Source: Candidatus Poribacteria bacterium
GTDB taxonomy: Bacteria > Poribacteria > WGA-4E > PCPOR2b
Length of the DNA: 64,000 nucleotides
Direction of reading: 5' to 3'
Assembly: GCA_022822005.1 (NCBI GenBank)
Contig: JAJECO010000018.1
Coordinates: forward strand, 1-64,000
Part shown: positions 27,142 through 35,511 of the stretch, piece after piece
Layout of the letters: each line of letters begins with the position of its first letter
Numbering within the stretch: position 1 is the stretch's first letter
Notes under the pieces: model-generated
What the model was told of the DNA's origin: nothing
Seen by the model: the letters and a program-made list of their open reading frames with translations, nothing else
The model's database searches: none
Position numbers and translations under genes: made by a program

Positions 27142-27846
27142 CTATTCCCCCAGATACGCCTCCCGTACGCGTTCATCGTTCAGAAGTTCCGATGACGTGC
27201 CTTCGATAGCTATCTCCCCTGTCTCCATAACGTAGCCGCGATGGGTAGTCTGTAAGGCGAGATACGCGTTCTGCTCAACCAGAAGAATAGTCGTGCCTTG
27301 GTTATTGATTTCTTGGATGATCTCAAAAATTTGTTCAACCAGAAGTGGCGCAAGTCCGAGCGAAGGTTCATCGAGCAGCAGGAGACGGGGATGCGACATT
27401 AGCGCACGACCGATAGCCAGCATTTGCTGTTCACCACCGCTCAATGTGCCGCCTTGCTGCGTTCTCCGCTCTCGCAAAACCGGAAAAAGGTCAAAAACTC
27501 GATCAAGATCTTCTCTGATGACGGGTGTATCCTTGCGCAGGAATGCACCAAGTTCAAGATTTTCTAACACGGTCATTTCAGGGAAGATTAGCCGCCCCTC
27601 GGGGACTTGTGAAATTCCTAATTCAACACGCTTTTCTGCGGAGGTATCGGTTAAATCGTCACCCTCAAAGGTAATTGTCCCTTGAACGGGGTGATGGATG
27701 CCCGATATCGTCATCAAGGTTGTTGATTTGCCCGCCCCATTTGCTCCAATCAGGCAGACCATTTCCCCTTCTTCAACGTAAAGGGAGACGCCCCTGATAG
27801 CGCGAATATTGCCATAGTAGGTGTGAATCTCGTTAAGTTTCAGCAT
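27142..27846 (-). CDS. livF: branched-chain amino acid ABC transporter ATPase LivF
   Basis: Cytoplasmic nucleotide-binding subunit of the Liv importer, 234 residues from the start at 27846 (MLKLNEIHTYYG); a TTG at 27861 would add five residues. Walker A is GANGAGKST, the ABC signature is LSGGEQQML, and Walker B is LLLLDEPSLGLAP. It overlaps livG by 14 bases, with GGGGA upstream inside livG. The permeases and binding protein are at 13597-16778. Confidence 0.94.
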   Translation of the reverse strand: MLKLNEIHTYYGNIRAIRGVSLYVEEGEMVCLIGANGAGKSTTLMTISGIHHPVQGTITFEGDDLTDTSAEKRVELGISQVPEGRLIFPEMTVLENLELGAFLRKDTPVIREDLDRVFDLFPVLRERRTQQGGTLSGGEQQMLAIGRALMSHPRLLLLDEPSLGLAPLLVEQIFEIIQEINNQGTTILLVEQNAYLALQTTHRGYVMETGEIAIEGTSSELLNDERVREAYLGE

Positions 27847-28618
27847 CGTAGGATTCCCCAAGGTACGCTCTGATTACACGCTCATCGTTTTGAACTGCTT
27901 CAGGTTCGCCTGCACTAATTTTTTCTCCCTGAGCGATTACAGTAACCCAGTCTGAAATCTGCATGACCATTTTCATATCATGTTCGATTAGCAAAATCGT
28001 AATTTCTTGCTCACGGATTGCATGGATGAGTTCTATCAACTGTTGTGTTTCCTGTGGATTCATGCCCGCCGCAGGTTCGTCTAAAAGAAGCAGTTTCGGT
28101 CCCATCGCTAATGCCCGCGCAATTTCAACTCGCCGTTGATCCCCATACGAAAGATTTCCAGCCAGATGGTCCCGCAGCCCTTCCAGTCCAACGAAGCTGA
28201 GTTGCTGAAACGCATGAGATGTGATGTGTGATTCTTCTTGACGCTGTTTTTGGTTGCGGCTGACGGAGCTCCAGAGGCGGCTCTTTGACCGGCAGTGCCT
28301 GCCGATTTTCACATTATCCAAGACTGTCAGCTGCGAAAATAGGCGAATGTTTTGAAATGTCCGTGCCATTCCAATTTCGGCAATCTGGTCTGGACGCAGA
28401 CCAACGATGTTTTGATCTTGAAACTTAACGCTCCCCTCGGATGGAGATTCTAGTCCTGTCACACAGTTAAAAAGTGTCGTTTTTCCTGCGCCGTTGGGCC
28501 CAATGAGGCTGGCAATCTGCCCTTCTTGCACAGATATATCGATATTTGATACCGCGGTCACACCGCCAAAATGCTTGGTCAGGTTGGTAATTTCAAGAAT
28601 TGAAGCTGGTTCGCTCAT
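27833..28618 (-). CDS. livG: branched-chain amino acid ABC transporter ATPase LivG
   Basis: ATPase partner of LivF, 261 residues. Walker A is GPNGAGKTT, the signature is LSYGDQRRVEIARAL, and Walker B is LLLLDEPAAGMNP, all typical of LivG. The insert GLRPDQIAEIGMARTFQNIRLF matches the family. It begins 42 bases after the thrC stop and overlaps livF, so it is probably the third gene of an argF-thrC-livG-livF transcript. Confidence 0.94.
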   Translation of the reverse strand: MSEPASILEITNLTKHFGGVTAVSNIDISVQEGQIASLIGPNGAGKTTLFNCVTGLESPSEGSVKFQDQNIVGLRPDQIAEIGMARTFQNIRLFSQLTVLDNVKIGRHCRSKSRLWSSVSRNQKQRQEESHITSHAFQQLSFVGLEGLRDHLAGNLSYGDQRRVEIARALAMGPKLLLLDEPAAGMNPQETQQLIELIHAIREQEITILLIEHDMKMVMQISDWVTVIAQGEKISAGEPEAVQNDERVIRAYLGESYDAET

Positions 28619-28660
28619 AGTTTTTTGTCTGCATTTTGAATAAACAGTTGACAGAGGGAT

Positions 28661-29809
28661 TCACGCCTGATATCCACCTGTATTGAACAATACCACCCTG
28701 TTTTCGGGTTGAATTTCCCCAGTAGCTACTAGTTTGCAGAGCCCTGCAACAGTCGCGGCACCCTCAGGACAAGCTAAAACGCCTTCATGTGTCGCTAAAG
28801 TTGCCATCGCCTCCTGTATCTCATCGTCGGTAACAGCGATCGCAGCTCCACCACTCTGATAGATAGCGTCGAGGATCAAGAAATCACCGACCGCCTGTGG
28901 CACTCGCAAACCCGCTGCGGTTGTCTGCGCGTTTGTCCACGGCTCGGCTTCAGTTGCCCCTTCCTGCCACGCTTTGACGATCGGAGCACAGCCAACCGAT
29001 TGTACAGAGATCATGCGCGGACGTTTCGCATCAATCCATCCAATGGTTTCCAGTTCTTGAAATACCTTCCACATTCCGACAATCCCTGTCCCACCACCTG
29101 TCGGATACAGGATGACATCGGGCAGGTCCCAGTTAAACTGTTCCGCAATCTCAAGCCCCATTGTTTTTTTTCCTTCAACGCGGTAAGGTTCCTTGAGCGT
29201 TGAGACATCGAACCAGCCTTCCTCCTCCTTGCGTTCAGCAACTATTTTTCCCGCATCCGTAATCAGTCCATCAATGAGGGTAACGTTTGCGCCCGCCAAC
29301 TGGCAAGTGTTGCGGTTAAACGGAGGAGCGTCTTGGGGCATGAAGATGTGCGCCTCCATCCCCGCTTGAGCCGCATAGCTAGAGAGTGCAGTCGCTGCGT
29401 TACCAGCGGATGGAATCGCGAGTTTGGTCAATCCGAGTTCTTTGGCTTTGGAAACTGCCATCGCCAATCCACGCGCCTTGAAGCTGCCCGTTGGCAGGCG
29501 GGACTCATCCTTTACCCATAAGGCTTCGATGCCTAAAGAAGCAGCGAGCTGTTGCGTTGGGAGGAGTGGCGTCATCGTCTCATTTAGAGACACAATGTTT
29601 GCGGGGTCGATCACGGGAAGAAGTTCAGCATAGCGCCACATTGATGCCTCGCGGTCCGATAGGGAAGATTTATCCCAATCTTGAGCGATCTTAGCCAGTG
29701 CATAACGTGGAAATAGCGGCTTCCCGCACTCAGTGCACAGGTTCTGTGGGACGTTAAGGTCGTAGGTTTGGGCGCAACGGCTGCATTCGAGGTGAGTGAA
29801 ATAACTCAT
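28661..29809 (-). CDS. thrC: threonine synthase
   Basis: PLP enzyme converting O-phosphohomoserine to threonine, 382 residues, cytosolic. An N-terminal zinc-ribbon-like segment has two CXXC pairs (Cys9/12 and Cys25/28), found in one class of threonine synthases. The PLP lysine is Lys111 in PTGSFKARG and the phosphate-binding loop is YPTGGGTGIVG. It overlaps the upstream carbamoyltransferase gene by ATGA, so translation is coupled. Homoserine kinase (thrB) lies about 5 kb away in a separate cluster. A cystathionine- or threonine-dehydratase-like role is less likely given the ribbon and loop. Confidence 0.9.
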   Translation of the reverse strand: MSYFTHLECSRCAQTYDLNVPQNLCTECGKPLFPRYALAKIAQDWDKSSLSDREASMWRYAELLPVIDPANIVSLNETMTPLLPTQQLAASLGIEALWVKDESRLPTGSFKARGLAMAVSKAKELGLTKLAIPSAGNAATALSSYAAQAGMEAHIFMPQDAPPFNRNTCQLAGANVTLIDGLITDAGKIVAERKEEEGWFDVSTLKEPYRVEGKKTMGLEIAEQFNWDLPDVILYPTGGGTGIVGMWKVFQELETIGWIDAKRPRMISVQSVGCAPIVKAWQEGATEAEPWTNAQTTAAGLRVPQAVGDFLILDAIYQSGGAAIAVTDDEIQEAMATLATHEGVLACPEGAATVAGLCKLVATGEIQPENRVVLFNTGGYQA

Positions 29810-30720
29810 AGTGCTCCCAACAGTTTCAGGATTGCCCCTTTCATACTATGAAGTCGATTCTCCGACTGATCAAACATAATTGATCTCGGATCTTCGACGA
29901 TTTCGCCGGAAATCTCATAACCGCGGTGGGCGGGCAGACAGTGCATAACGAGAACATCCTGCCCGGCGAGTAGCTCCGCGTTCAACTGATAAGGGGAAAG
30001 TGTCTTAATCCGTCGTTCTTTCTCATCCTTAAATGCTGGATCCGTGAAAAATTCCATATCCACCCATGTGTCCGTATAGACAACATCGCTGCTTTCGATC
30101 GCTTCATGGATCTGATCTGATGTTTTATAAGTCCCCGCTTTACGTGCTGTTTCATATAGCTCTTCATCGACAGCTGCGGGGTTTGTCTCAGGTGCAACAA
30201 CAGTTACTTCCATACCCGTCTTCATCCCAGCGATAATCAGCGAATTGCATACGTTATTGTGTACCCCAACGTAAGTAAGTTTAACCCCTTCAATACGTCC
30301 CAATTTTTCCTGTATGGTCATCAGGTCACCGAGTGCCTGCGTCGGATGGTAACGGTCGCAGCACCCATTGATGAGGGGAACCGTCGCACTCTCTGCCGCT
30401 TTCACAACATCGGCATGTTTAAGGAAACGTGCGAGAATTACATCTGAGTAAGCAGATAACACACGGATTTCATCGCGTAAGTCTGCAAGGGCGAAATTAG
30501 TAGTACGCCAATCAAGAAAGACCGCATGGCCACCCAATTGGGTCATACCGACTTCCCCGGCACAACGGGTTCGGGTTGAGGTTTTCTGGAACAGCATAGC
30601 AAGGCTGCGCTGGCTTGTAGCCTCCGCGTACTGCTCCGGATTGTTTTTAATTGCGATGCTGCCCTCAACAACCTCAGTCACATCTTCTGTCGACCAATTT
30701 TTTAGTGTAACAAGATCCAT
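29806..30720 (-). CDS. argF: ornithine carbamoyltransferase-like protein
   Basis: Transfers carbamoyl from carbamoyl phosphate to an amine, classically ornithine to citrulline. The start is 30720, not 30750, because the consensus promoter at 30752-30780 would initiate near 30745 and GGGAGA lies 6 bases upstream. Carbamoyl-phosphate residues are present: STRTR (48-52), HPTQ (125-128) and HCLP (260-263). The ornithine SMG loop is absent; the corresponding site reads TDTWVDMEFF near 217-226. Substrate is therefore uncertain, and the protein could use another amine. Overlap with thrC by ATGA and the following livGF place it in an amino-acid operon. Confidence 0.82.
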   Translation of the reverse strand: MDLVTLKNWSTEDVTEVVEGSIAIKNNPEQYAEATSQRSLAMLFQKTSTRTRCAGEVGMTQLGGHAVFLDWRTTNFALADLRDEIRVLSAYSDVILARFLKHADVVKAAESATVPLINGCCDRYHPTQALGDLMTIQEKLGRIEGVKLTYVGVHNNVCNSLIIAGMKTGMEVTVVAPETNPAAVDEELYETARKAGTYKTSDQIHEAIESSDVVYTDTWVDMEFFTDPAFKDEKERRIKTLSPYQLNAELLAGQDVLVMHCLPAHRGYEISGEIVEDPRSIMFDQSENRLHSMKGAILKLLGAL

Positions 30721-30751
30721 GATAGGTCTCCCAAAAAGTTTGAAAGGCATG

Positions 30752-30780
30752 ATTATACTTTATGGCACCCCTCATGTCAA
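30752..30780 (-). promoter_or_regulatory. consensus promoter of argF-thrC-livG-livF
   Basis: On the minus strand a perfect TTGACA (complement of 30775-30780) is followed by 17 bp and a perfect TATAAT (complement of 30752-30757). Initiation is expected near 30745, with a leader of about 25 nt. Confidence 0.88.
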
Positions 30781-30912
30781 GCCAGAATGACGTAAAAAGG
30801 GTTTGACGTTGATATATGGTTCTGCGAGAATAGAGATGTGTATGATTTCTCCTTTCCTGCCCATCGCTCGATGAGTTCAATGTACAGCCATAAAACTTGA
30901 GGGGCTCAATCA

Positions 30913-31203
30913 ATGAATAAAATTAAACTCCAGCTTTACACGAAGGCGGACTGCCCGCTTTGCGATGAAGCGAAGGAATCCCTTCAATCACTCGCAGCGG
31001 AGGTCCCACTCCAGATTGAAGAAATTGATATCACGGCGAACTTGGAACTGTTCATAAAATATAAAGAGCTAATCCCTGTGCTGGAGTTGGAAGGGAAGCG
31101 ATTATTTGTGCATCGGATCCATGTGAAAGTCCTCAAGCGCAAATTGATGTGGCAGCGATGGCGTCGCTGGTTTATAGACAGGGGAACGGGATCAAAAAAA
31201 TAA
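30913..31203 (+). CDS. glutaredoxin-like protein, DUF836 type
   Basis: Small 96-residue thioredoxin-fold protein. The N-terminus IKLQLYTKADCPLCDEAK carries a CPLC redox pair at Cys14 and Cys17. The cis-proline region is LIPVLELEG at about residues 53-61. The C-terminal part is basic (RKLMWQRWRRW). The length and motif match the DUF836/glutaredoxin-like group. It precedes a peroxiredoxin gene on the same strand, but that gene has its own promoter, so a functional link is only suggestive. Confidence 0.8.
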   Translation: MNKIKLQLYTKADCPLCDEAKESLQSLAAEVPLQIEEIDITANLELFIKYKELIPVLELEGKRLFVHRIHVKVLKRKLMWQRWRRWFIDRGTGSKK

Positions 31204-31269
31204 CCCACAGAGAATTTCTTGATCTAATGTGTCGCAGCTGAGGCTTAAGTGAACTGGTCTACTCTCTAC

Positions 31270-31298
31270 TTGACACACCTATGAATTTGTGATAGACT
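31270..31298 (+). promoter_or_regulatory. promoter of peroxiredoxin gene
   Basis: TTGACA at 31270-31275 and TAGACT at 31293-31298 with a 17-bp spacer. Initiation near 31305 rules out the upstream frame opening at 31289 and supports the ATG at 31367. Confidence 0.75.
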
Positions 31299-31366
31299 TT
31301 GCCCCGCAAACATTACTGTATCAACTATCGAATCACAACAAAATTTTTAGGAGGAGGTTGACTTAT

Positions 31367-31834
31367 ATGGCAGATGTAGGAAGTGCTGCACCTGATTTTA
31401 CACTTACTGGGACTCTCGGCTCCGAGGATACAGAGGTCTCTTTGGACAGCTTCAAAGGAAAGAATTTAGTGGTAATCTTTTATCCACTCGACTTCTCCCC
31501 GGTTTGCTCCGAACAGATTCCTGATTTTAATGAAAAGGTCGATGAGATTCGGGCTAAAAATGCTGACATCGTCGCAATTAACCGTGACTCAGCGTTTGCA
31601 CATAAAGCGTGGAGCGATCATCTTGGTGGTGTTAAATTCCCGCTGCTTGCTGACATGAATCTCGAAGTATCCAAACAGTTTGGGATGGCACTTGAAGAGG
31701 TCGGCATCACGAATCGCGGCGTTATCATCATTGATGCAGAAGGTAATATCGCTTTCAAGCATGTCGAAGACGCACCGCCGGACAACACGCTCGCCGTGAA
31801 TCAGGTGTTGAATGAACTCGATAAATTGAATTAG
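31367..31834 (+). CDS. peroxiredoxin, AhpC/TSA superfamily, single-cysteine type
   Basis: Thiol peroxidase that reduces hydroperoxides; 155 residues, cytosolic. The start is fixed by AGGAGGAGG at 31349-31357 and the promoter upstream. The only cysteine in the protein is the peroxidatic one in FSPVCSEQ (Cys47), where the usual Thr of TXXC is Ser. This makes it a 1-Cys form, closest in pattern to AhpE/BCP-like members, and it would need an external thiol. The glutaredoxin-like protein encoded just upstream is a possible reductant (inference). A strong terminator follows. Confidence 0.9.
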   Translation: MADVGSAAPDFTLTGTLGSEDTEVSLDSFKGKNLVVIFYPLDFSPVCSEQIPDFNEKVDEIRAKNADIVAINRDSAFAHKAWSDHLGGVKFPLLADMNLEVSKQFGMALEEVGITNRGVIIIDAEGNIAFKHVEDAPPDNTLAVNQVLNELDKLN

Positions 31835-31874
31835 ATCGCTATTCCGAATCCAATCTGGAACATTAAAGTAATTG

Positions 31875-31914
31875 ACGGGCTTCAGAGATTAAATCTGTGA
31901 AGCCCGTTTTTTTT
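31875..31914 (+). terminator. terminator of peroxiredoxin gene
   Basis: ACGGGCTTCA (31875-31884) pairs with TGAAGCCCGT (31898-31907), with further pairing of AGATT and AATCT inside, followed by a T run to 31914. Confidence 0.92.
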
Positions 31915-32023
31915 ATTAGAGGCTGCTTGAACCTTTGGGGAAACAGCAAAGAAATTCGCGATAATCTCGGCAGTTGATTCGTGTTCGAATGTCGGAGATT
32001 TTGGCTTGAGCGTGATACACTTC

Positions 32024-33172
32024 TCACGCTTCTATCCTGTGCATGACAACCAAATTATCCCGATGAATTACTTCGTTATAGGAATAGTAACCGAGTAACT
32101 TTTCGATTTCGCTGGTCTGTTTGCCCATAATTCGCTTCAACTCGTGGGTGTTGTAATTGACAAGTCCTCTGGCAAGTTCAACACCGTCTTCATCTACACA
32201 GGAGACTGTGTCCCCATGATTAAAGTTCCCTTCCACTTGCTGAATCCCGGATGGCAGGAGACTTTTACCGTGATGTACCAGTGCACGAGAGGCTCCACTG
32301 TCTACAGTCAGGTGACCCTTCGGTGGACGTGAATAGGCTATCCACCGTTTCCGACCGGACATCCGTTCCTGCGGGAGAAACAGCGTCCCAATCTTCTCAC
32401 CCGAAAGAATTCGATTGACAACTTGGGGTTCGGTGCCATTCGCAAGCACCATCATCTCACCGGATCCGGTGACAATTTCGGCGGCGTGCAGCTTTGTAGC
32501 CATACCGCCGGTTCCGCTCTGGCTGCCCGCGTTTCCCGCCGATCGTTTGAGTTCATCGGTAACGTCATAAACAAGACTAATCAATTTCGCATCGGAGTCT
32601 TTGCGGGGATCTGCGGTATAGAATCCATTTTGATCTGACAAAATAATCAATAGGTCCGCCTCGACAAGGTTGGTCACATACGCTGCAAGTGTGTCATTAT
32701 CGCCGACCTTAATTTCTTCTACTGCAACGGTATCATTCTCGTTGATAATTGGGAGCACTCCAAGCCGCAGCAGCGCGCGTAATGTATTGCTCATGTGTGT
32801 ATAGCGTTCGCGGTAGTTGAAATCGTCCTGCGTCAGCAGCATCGTTCCTGTAATTTGGTTATATTGCGAAAACCGATGCTCATAAGCGTGCATTAAGCGG
32901 GTCTGTCCTACCGAGGCTGCCGCCTGCAAGCCGGGAAGCGTTTGAGGCCGCTGTGTGAGTCCCAACCTCCCTGTTCCCGCGGCGATCGCACCAGAAGTTA
33001 CAAGTATAATCTCTTTGCCTTTCTGTTTCAAAGATGCGAGATCTTGTACCAGTGCGTCTATACGTTGAGAATCCAGATCGAAGTTTCTGGAAACAGTTGT
33101 GCTGCCAACCTTCACCACGACTCGACGAGCACGTGCTAACAGTTGACGGGGGTCAATTTGTGTTGATTTCAT
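32024..33172 (-). CDS. proB: glutamate 5-kinase with PUA domain
   Basis: First step of proline synthesis, phosphorylating glutamate with ATP. The amino-acid-kinase domain opens ARRVVVKVGSTTVS and has NENDTVAVEEIKVGDNDTLAAYV. A C-terminal PUA domain follows from about residue 275, as in E. coli ProB. The frame opens at 33199, but family alignment and overlap with obg favour ATG 33172 (382 residues). The start lies inside the last 20 bases of obg, an arrangement common in bacteria (obg-proB). proA is not in the window. Confidence 0.94.
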   Translation of the reverse strand: MKSTQIDPRQLLARARRVVVKVGSTTVSRNFDLDSQRIDALVQDLASLKQKGKEIILVTSGAIAAGTGRLGLTQRPQTLPGLQAAASVGQTRLMHAYEHRFSQYNQITGTMLLTQDDFNYRERYTHMSNTLRALLRLGVLPIINENDTVAVEEIKVGDNDTLAAYVTNLVEADLLIILSDQNGFYTADPRKDSDAKLISLVYDVTDELKRSAGNAGSQSGTGGMATKLHAAEIVTGSGEMMVLANGTEPQVVNRILSGEKIGTLFLPQERMSGRKRWIAYSRPPKGHLTVDSGASRALVHHGKSLLPSGIQQVEGNFNHGDTVSCVDEDGVELARGLVNYNTHELKRIMGKQTSEIEKLLGYYSYNEVIHRDNLVVMHRIEA

Positions 33173-34451
33173 CGGCGCTATATGTGAACTCGAAGGCATC
33201 GACTTGGACGGTGTCGCCTTCTGTGATACCAGCTTTGATGAGCGCGTTCAGGATGCCCATTTTTTTTAGTTTGCGATGGAGGAGTACCAGTGCCTGATCG
33301 TTTTCCATGTCGGTCATGAGGACGGCGCGGCGCGGTCCTTCGCCACGCACGATAAAACGATTTTTCTCCGTGATAAGTTCAAATCGTTCATCAGATTTGG
33401 GTATGTGGAAGGTTGGTTGGGATTGCGCGGTGTCTTGTCTTTCGCGAATTCGTGTATTAATTCGCTGCAAGAGTGAATAGGTTGCTCTGATTAGGTTATC
33501 TATCCCTTGCCCAGTGACCCCGGAGATCGGAAAGACACGCCGTTTCCCAAAATACGCTTTGACGCGGTGTAAATTGGCTTGCGCATCAGGAAGGTCAATT
33601 TTATTAAGAACAACCAGCTGTGGCAGGCGAGTTAGGCGGGGATTGTACCGTTCAAGTTCTGTATTGATCTGTTCGTAATCCGTGATGGGATCTCGACCGT
33701 CAACCGAACCGGTATCAATAACGTGGAGGAGCATCTTGGTGCGTTCAACATGCCGCAAAAAATCATGTCCCAATCCTGCGCCTTCGTGTGCGCCCTCAAT
33801 GAGCCCCGGGATATCCGCAAGCACAAAGTTGCGTTCGGAATCGACGCGGACAACACCTAAGTTGGGAGCCAACGTCGTAAAAGGATAATCCGCTATCTTC
33901 GGTTTTGCGGCAGAGGTACGTGCAAGTAGTGTCGATTTACCTCCGTTTGGGTAACCTACCAACCCGACGTCCGCAATCAATTTGACCTCTAAGGCGATGT
34001 AGCGTTCCTCCCCCGGCTCTCCCTTCTCAGCGACGCGTGGGGTCTGAAACGTGCTGCTCTTAAAGCGTGCATTTCCTTTGCCGCCAATCCCACCACGTGC
34101 GATCACCGCACGTTGTCCCACTTTTTGCAGATCGACAATGACTTCCTCTGTATCTGGACTTCGCACAATTGTACCAGTTGGCACTTTGACGATTCGATCC
34201 TCGGCATCCGCACCGTGCATCAGTTTTCCCATGCCATGTTGACCATTATCCGCAACCTGATGGGGGTTATATCGGAAGTCAATGAGTGTGCTTATCCCTT
34301 CGACGACTTCCAAGATAACACTTCCACCCTGTCCGCCATCACCTCCATTGGGACCGCCCCGCGGAACGAATTTTTCGCGACGAAAACTAATACAGCCATT
34401 TCCGCCCGTGCCGCCCTTCGCATAGATTTTTGCGGTGTCTGTGTTTAGCAT
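33153..34451 (-). CDS. obg: GTPase Obg/CgtA
   Basis: Essential GTPase that associates with the 50S subunit and links ribosome assembly to the stringent response. The 432-residue protein has a glycine-rich OBG domain (AKGGTGGNGCISFRREKF), a G domain with GYPNGGKSTL, DIPGLIEGAHEGAGLG and NKID, and a C-terminal OCT domain (ITEKNRFIVRGEGPRRAVLM). It overlaps proB by 20 bases. Obg and rpmA are usually adjacent; here they are 28 kb apart. Confidence 0.95.
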   Translation of the reverse strand: MLNTDTAKIYAKGGTGGNGCISFRREKFVPRGGPNGGDGGQGGSVILEVVEGISTLIDFRYNPHQVADNGQHGMGKLMHGADAEDRIVKVPTGTIVRSPDTEEVIVDLQKVGQRAVIARGGIGGKGNARFKSSTFQTPRVAEKGEPGEERYIALEVKLIADVGLVGYPNGGKSTLLARTSAAKPKIADYPFTTLAPNLGVVRVDSERNFVLADIPGLIEGAHEGAGLGHDFLRHVERTKMLLHVIDTGSVDGRDPITDYEQINTELERYNPRLTRLPQLVVLNKIDLPDAQANLHRVKAYFGKRRVFPISGVTGQGIDNLIRATYSLLQRINTRIRERQDTAQSQPTFHIPKSDERFELITEKNRFIVRGEGPRRAVLMTDMENDQALVLLHRKLKKMGILNALIKAGITEGDTVQVDAFEFTYSADEINTN

Positions 34452-34569
34452 TTGATCGCTCCATTATTCTATAACGCCTGATTGCTAGTGGACGAAACAA
34501 GAAAAAGATAGGGTAGGAAGGGTGAGTCGGAGGCTGCGTATAGGAATATGAGAGATAGGACTTGAGCGC

Positions 34570-35484
34570 TTAGGTGCCAGTCGTTTGCACGGTTGCACCG
34601 GTGGAATCGATGGACAGCACCTTGATGTCGCATGAAATCTGATTGCGCTTAAATGCTCCGACCATTCGAGTCGCGACTTCATCTGTTGATGTTGTACAGT
34701 AGGCTGCAACGCTTGGACCTGCTCCGCTCAGAGCCACGCTTAGCGCACCTGCACGCATCGCGGATTCAGCGACATCATCAAATCCAGGGATTAGGGAAGT
34801 TCTATATGGTTGGTGGAGCCGATCCGCCATTGCAAGTGATAACATTTCCAGTTTTCCCGTCGCAATTGCTGCTACCAACATGGAAGAACGACTCACGTTG
34901 TGGATGGCATCAGCGAAGTCAACTGTCGGAGGCAGAACCCCCCGCGCTGCCTTAGTTGACAGCGAGAAGTTTGGGATTGCCACAACAACCCGTAGATCTG
35001 AATCACAATCTAATTGAATCCAGTGTACATGGTTGTCCTCCATCATAGAGATGACTAAGCCACCTAATAGCGATGCTGCAACATTATCCGGATGTCCCTC
35101 AAATTCCGTGGCGAAGTCGAGCAATTCCGAGCGGGAAAAAGGTTCGTCGCATAAGGCATTCGCTGTCAACAAGCCTCCGAGTATCGCGGTGCCGCTGCCG
35201 CCCAGTCCTCGGATCGCAGGGATTCCATTTGTTAGAACCAACCGCAGGCCGCTCGGCTTATAGCCAGCCTTGTCGAAAACCACATTTGCAGCGCGATACG
35301 CAATATTGTTTTTATTGTTAGCGAGCTTATCTACATCAACGCCCGCGACCTGAATTTCCGTTCCCGCGTCAATCTCTTCAAGCGAAATTGTGCTATAGAG
35401 TTGGAGTGCAAGTCCAAGGACATCAAAACCCGGTCCTAAGTTTGTCGTGCTGGCTGGAACGCGAGCCGTTGCTTTGCTGGGCAT
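34570..35484 (-). CDS. thrB: homoserine kinase
   Basis: GHMP-family kinase phosphorylating homoserine for threonine synthesis; 304 residues. The N-terminus ARVPASTTNLGPGFDVLGLAL is typical, the ATP loop is RGLGGSGTAILGGLLTANAL, and the C-terminal motif is VALSGAGPSVAAY. It follows the aminotransferase gene by 27 bases, suggesting an aspartate-family amino-acid operon. Its pathway partner ThrC is encoded at 28661-29809. Confidence 0.94.
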   Translation of the reverse strand: MPSKATARVPASTTNLGPGFDVLGLALQLYSTISLEEIDAGTEIQVAGVDVDKLANNKNNIAYRAANVVFDKAGYKPSGLRLVLTNGIPAIRGLGGSGTAILGGLLTANALCDEPFSRSELLDFATEFEGHPDNVAASLLGGLVISMMEDNHVHWIQLDCDSDLRVVVAIPNFSLSTKAARGVLPPTVDFADAIHNVSRSSMLVAAIATGKLEMLSLAMADRLHQPYRTSLIPGFDDVAESAMRAGALSVALSGAGPSVAAYCTTSTDEVATRMVGAFKRNQISCDIKVLSIDSTGATVQTTGT

Positions 35485-35511
35485 TAATCCTACCTACAGA
35501 GATAAAAGCAG

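Noticed and set aside
32009-32030. AGCGTGA/TCACGCT hairpin at the proB stop codon
   Set aside because: It has no following T run on the minus strand, so a terminator is not supported.
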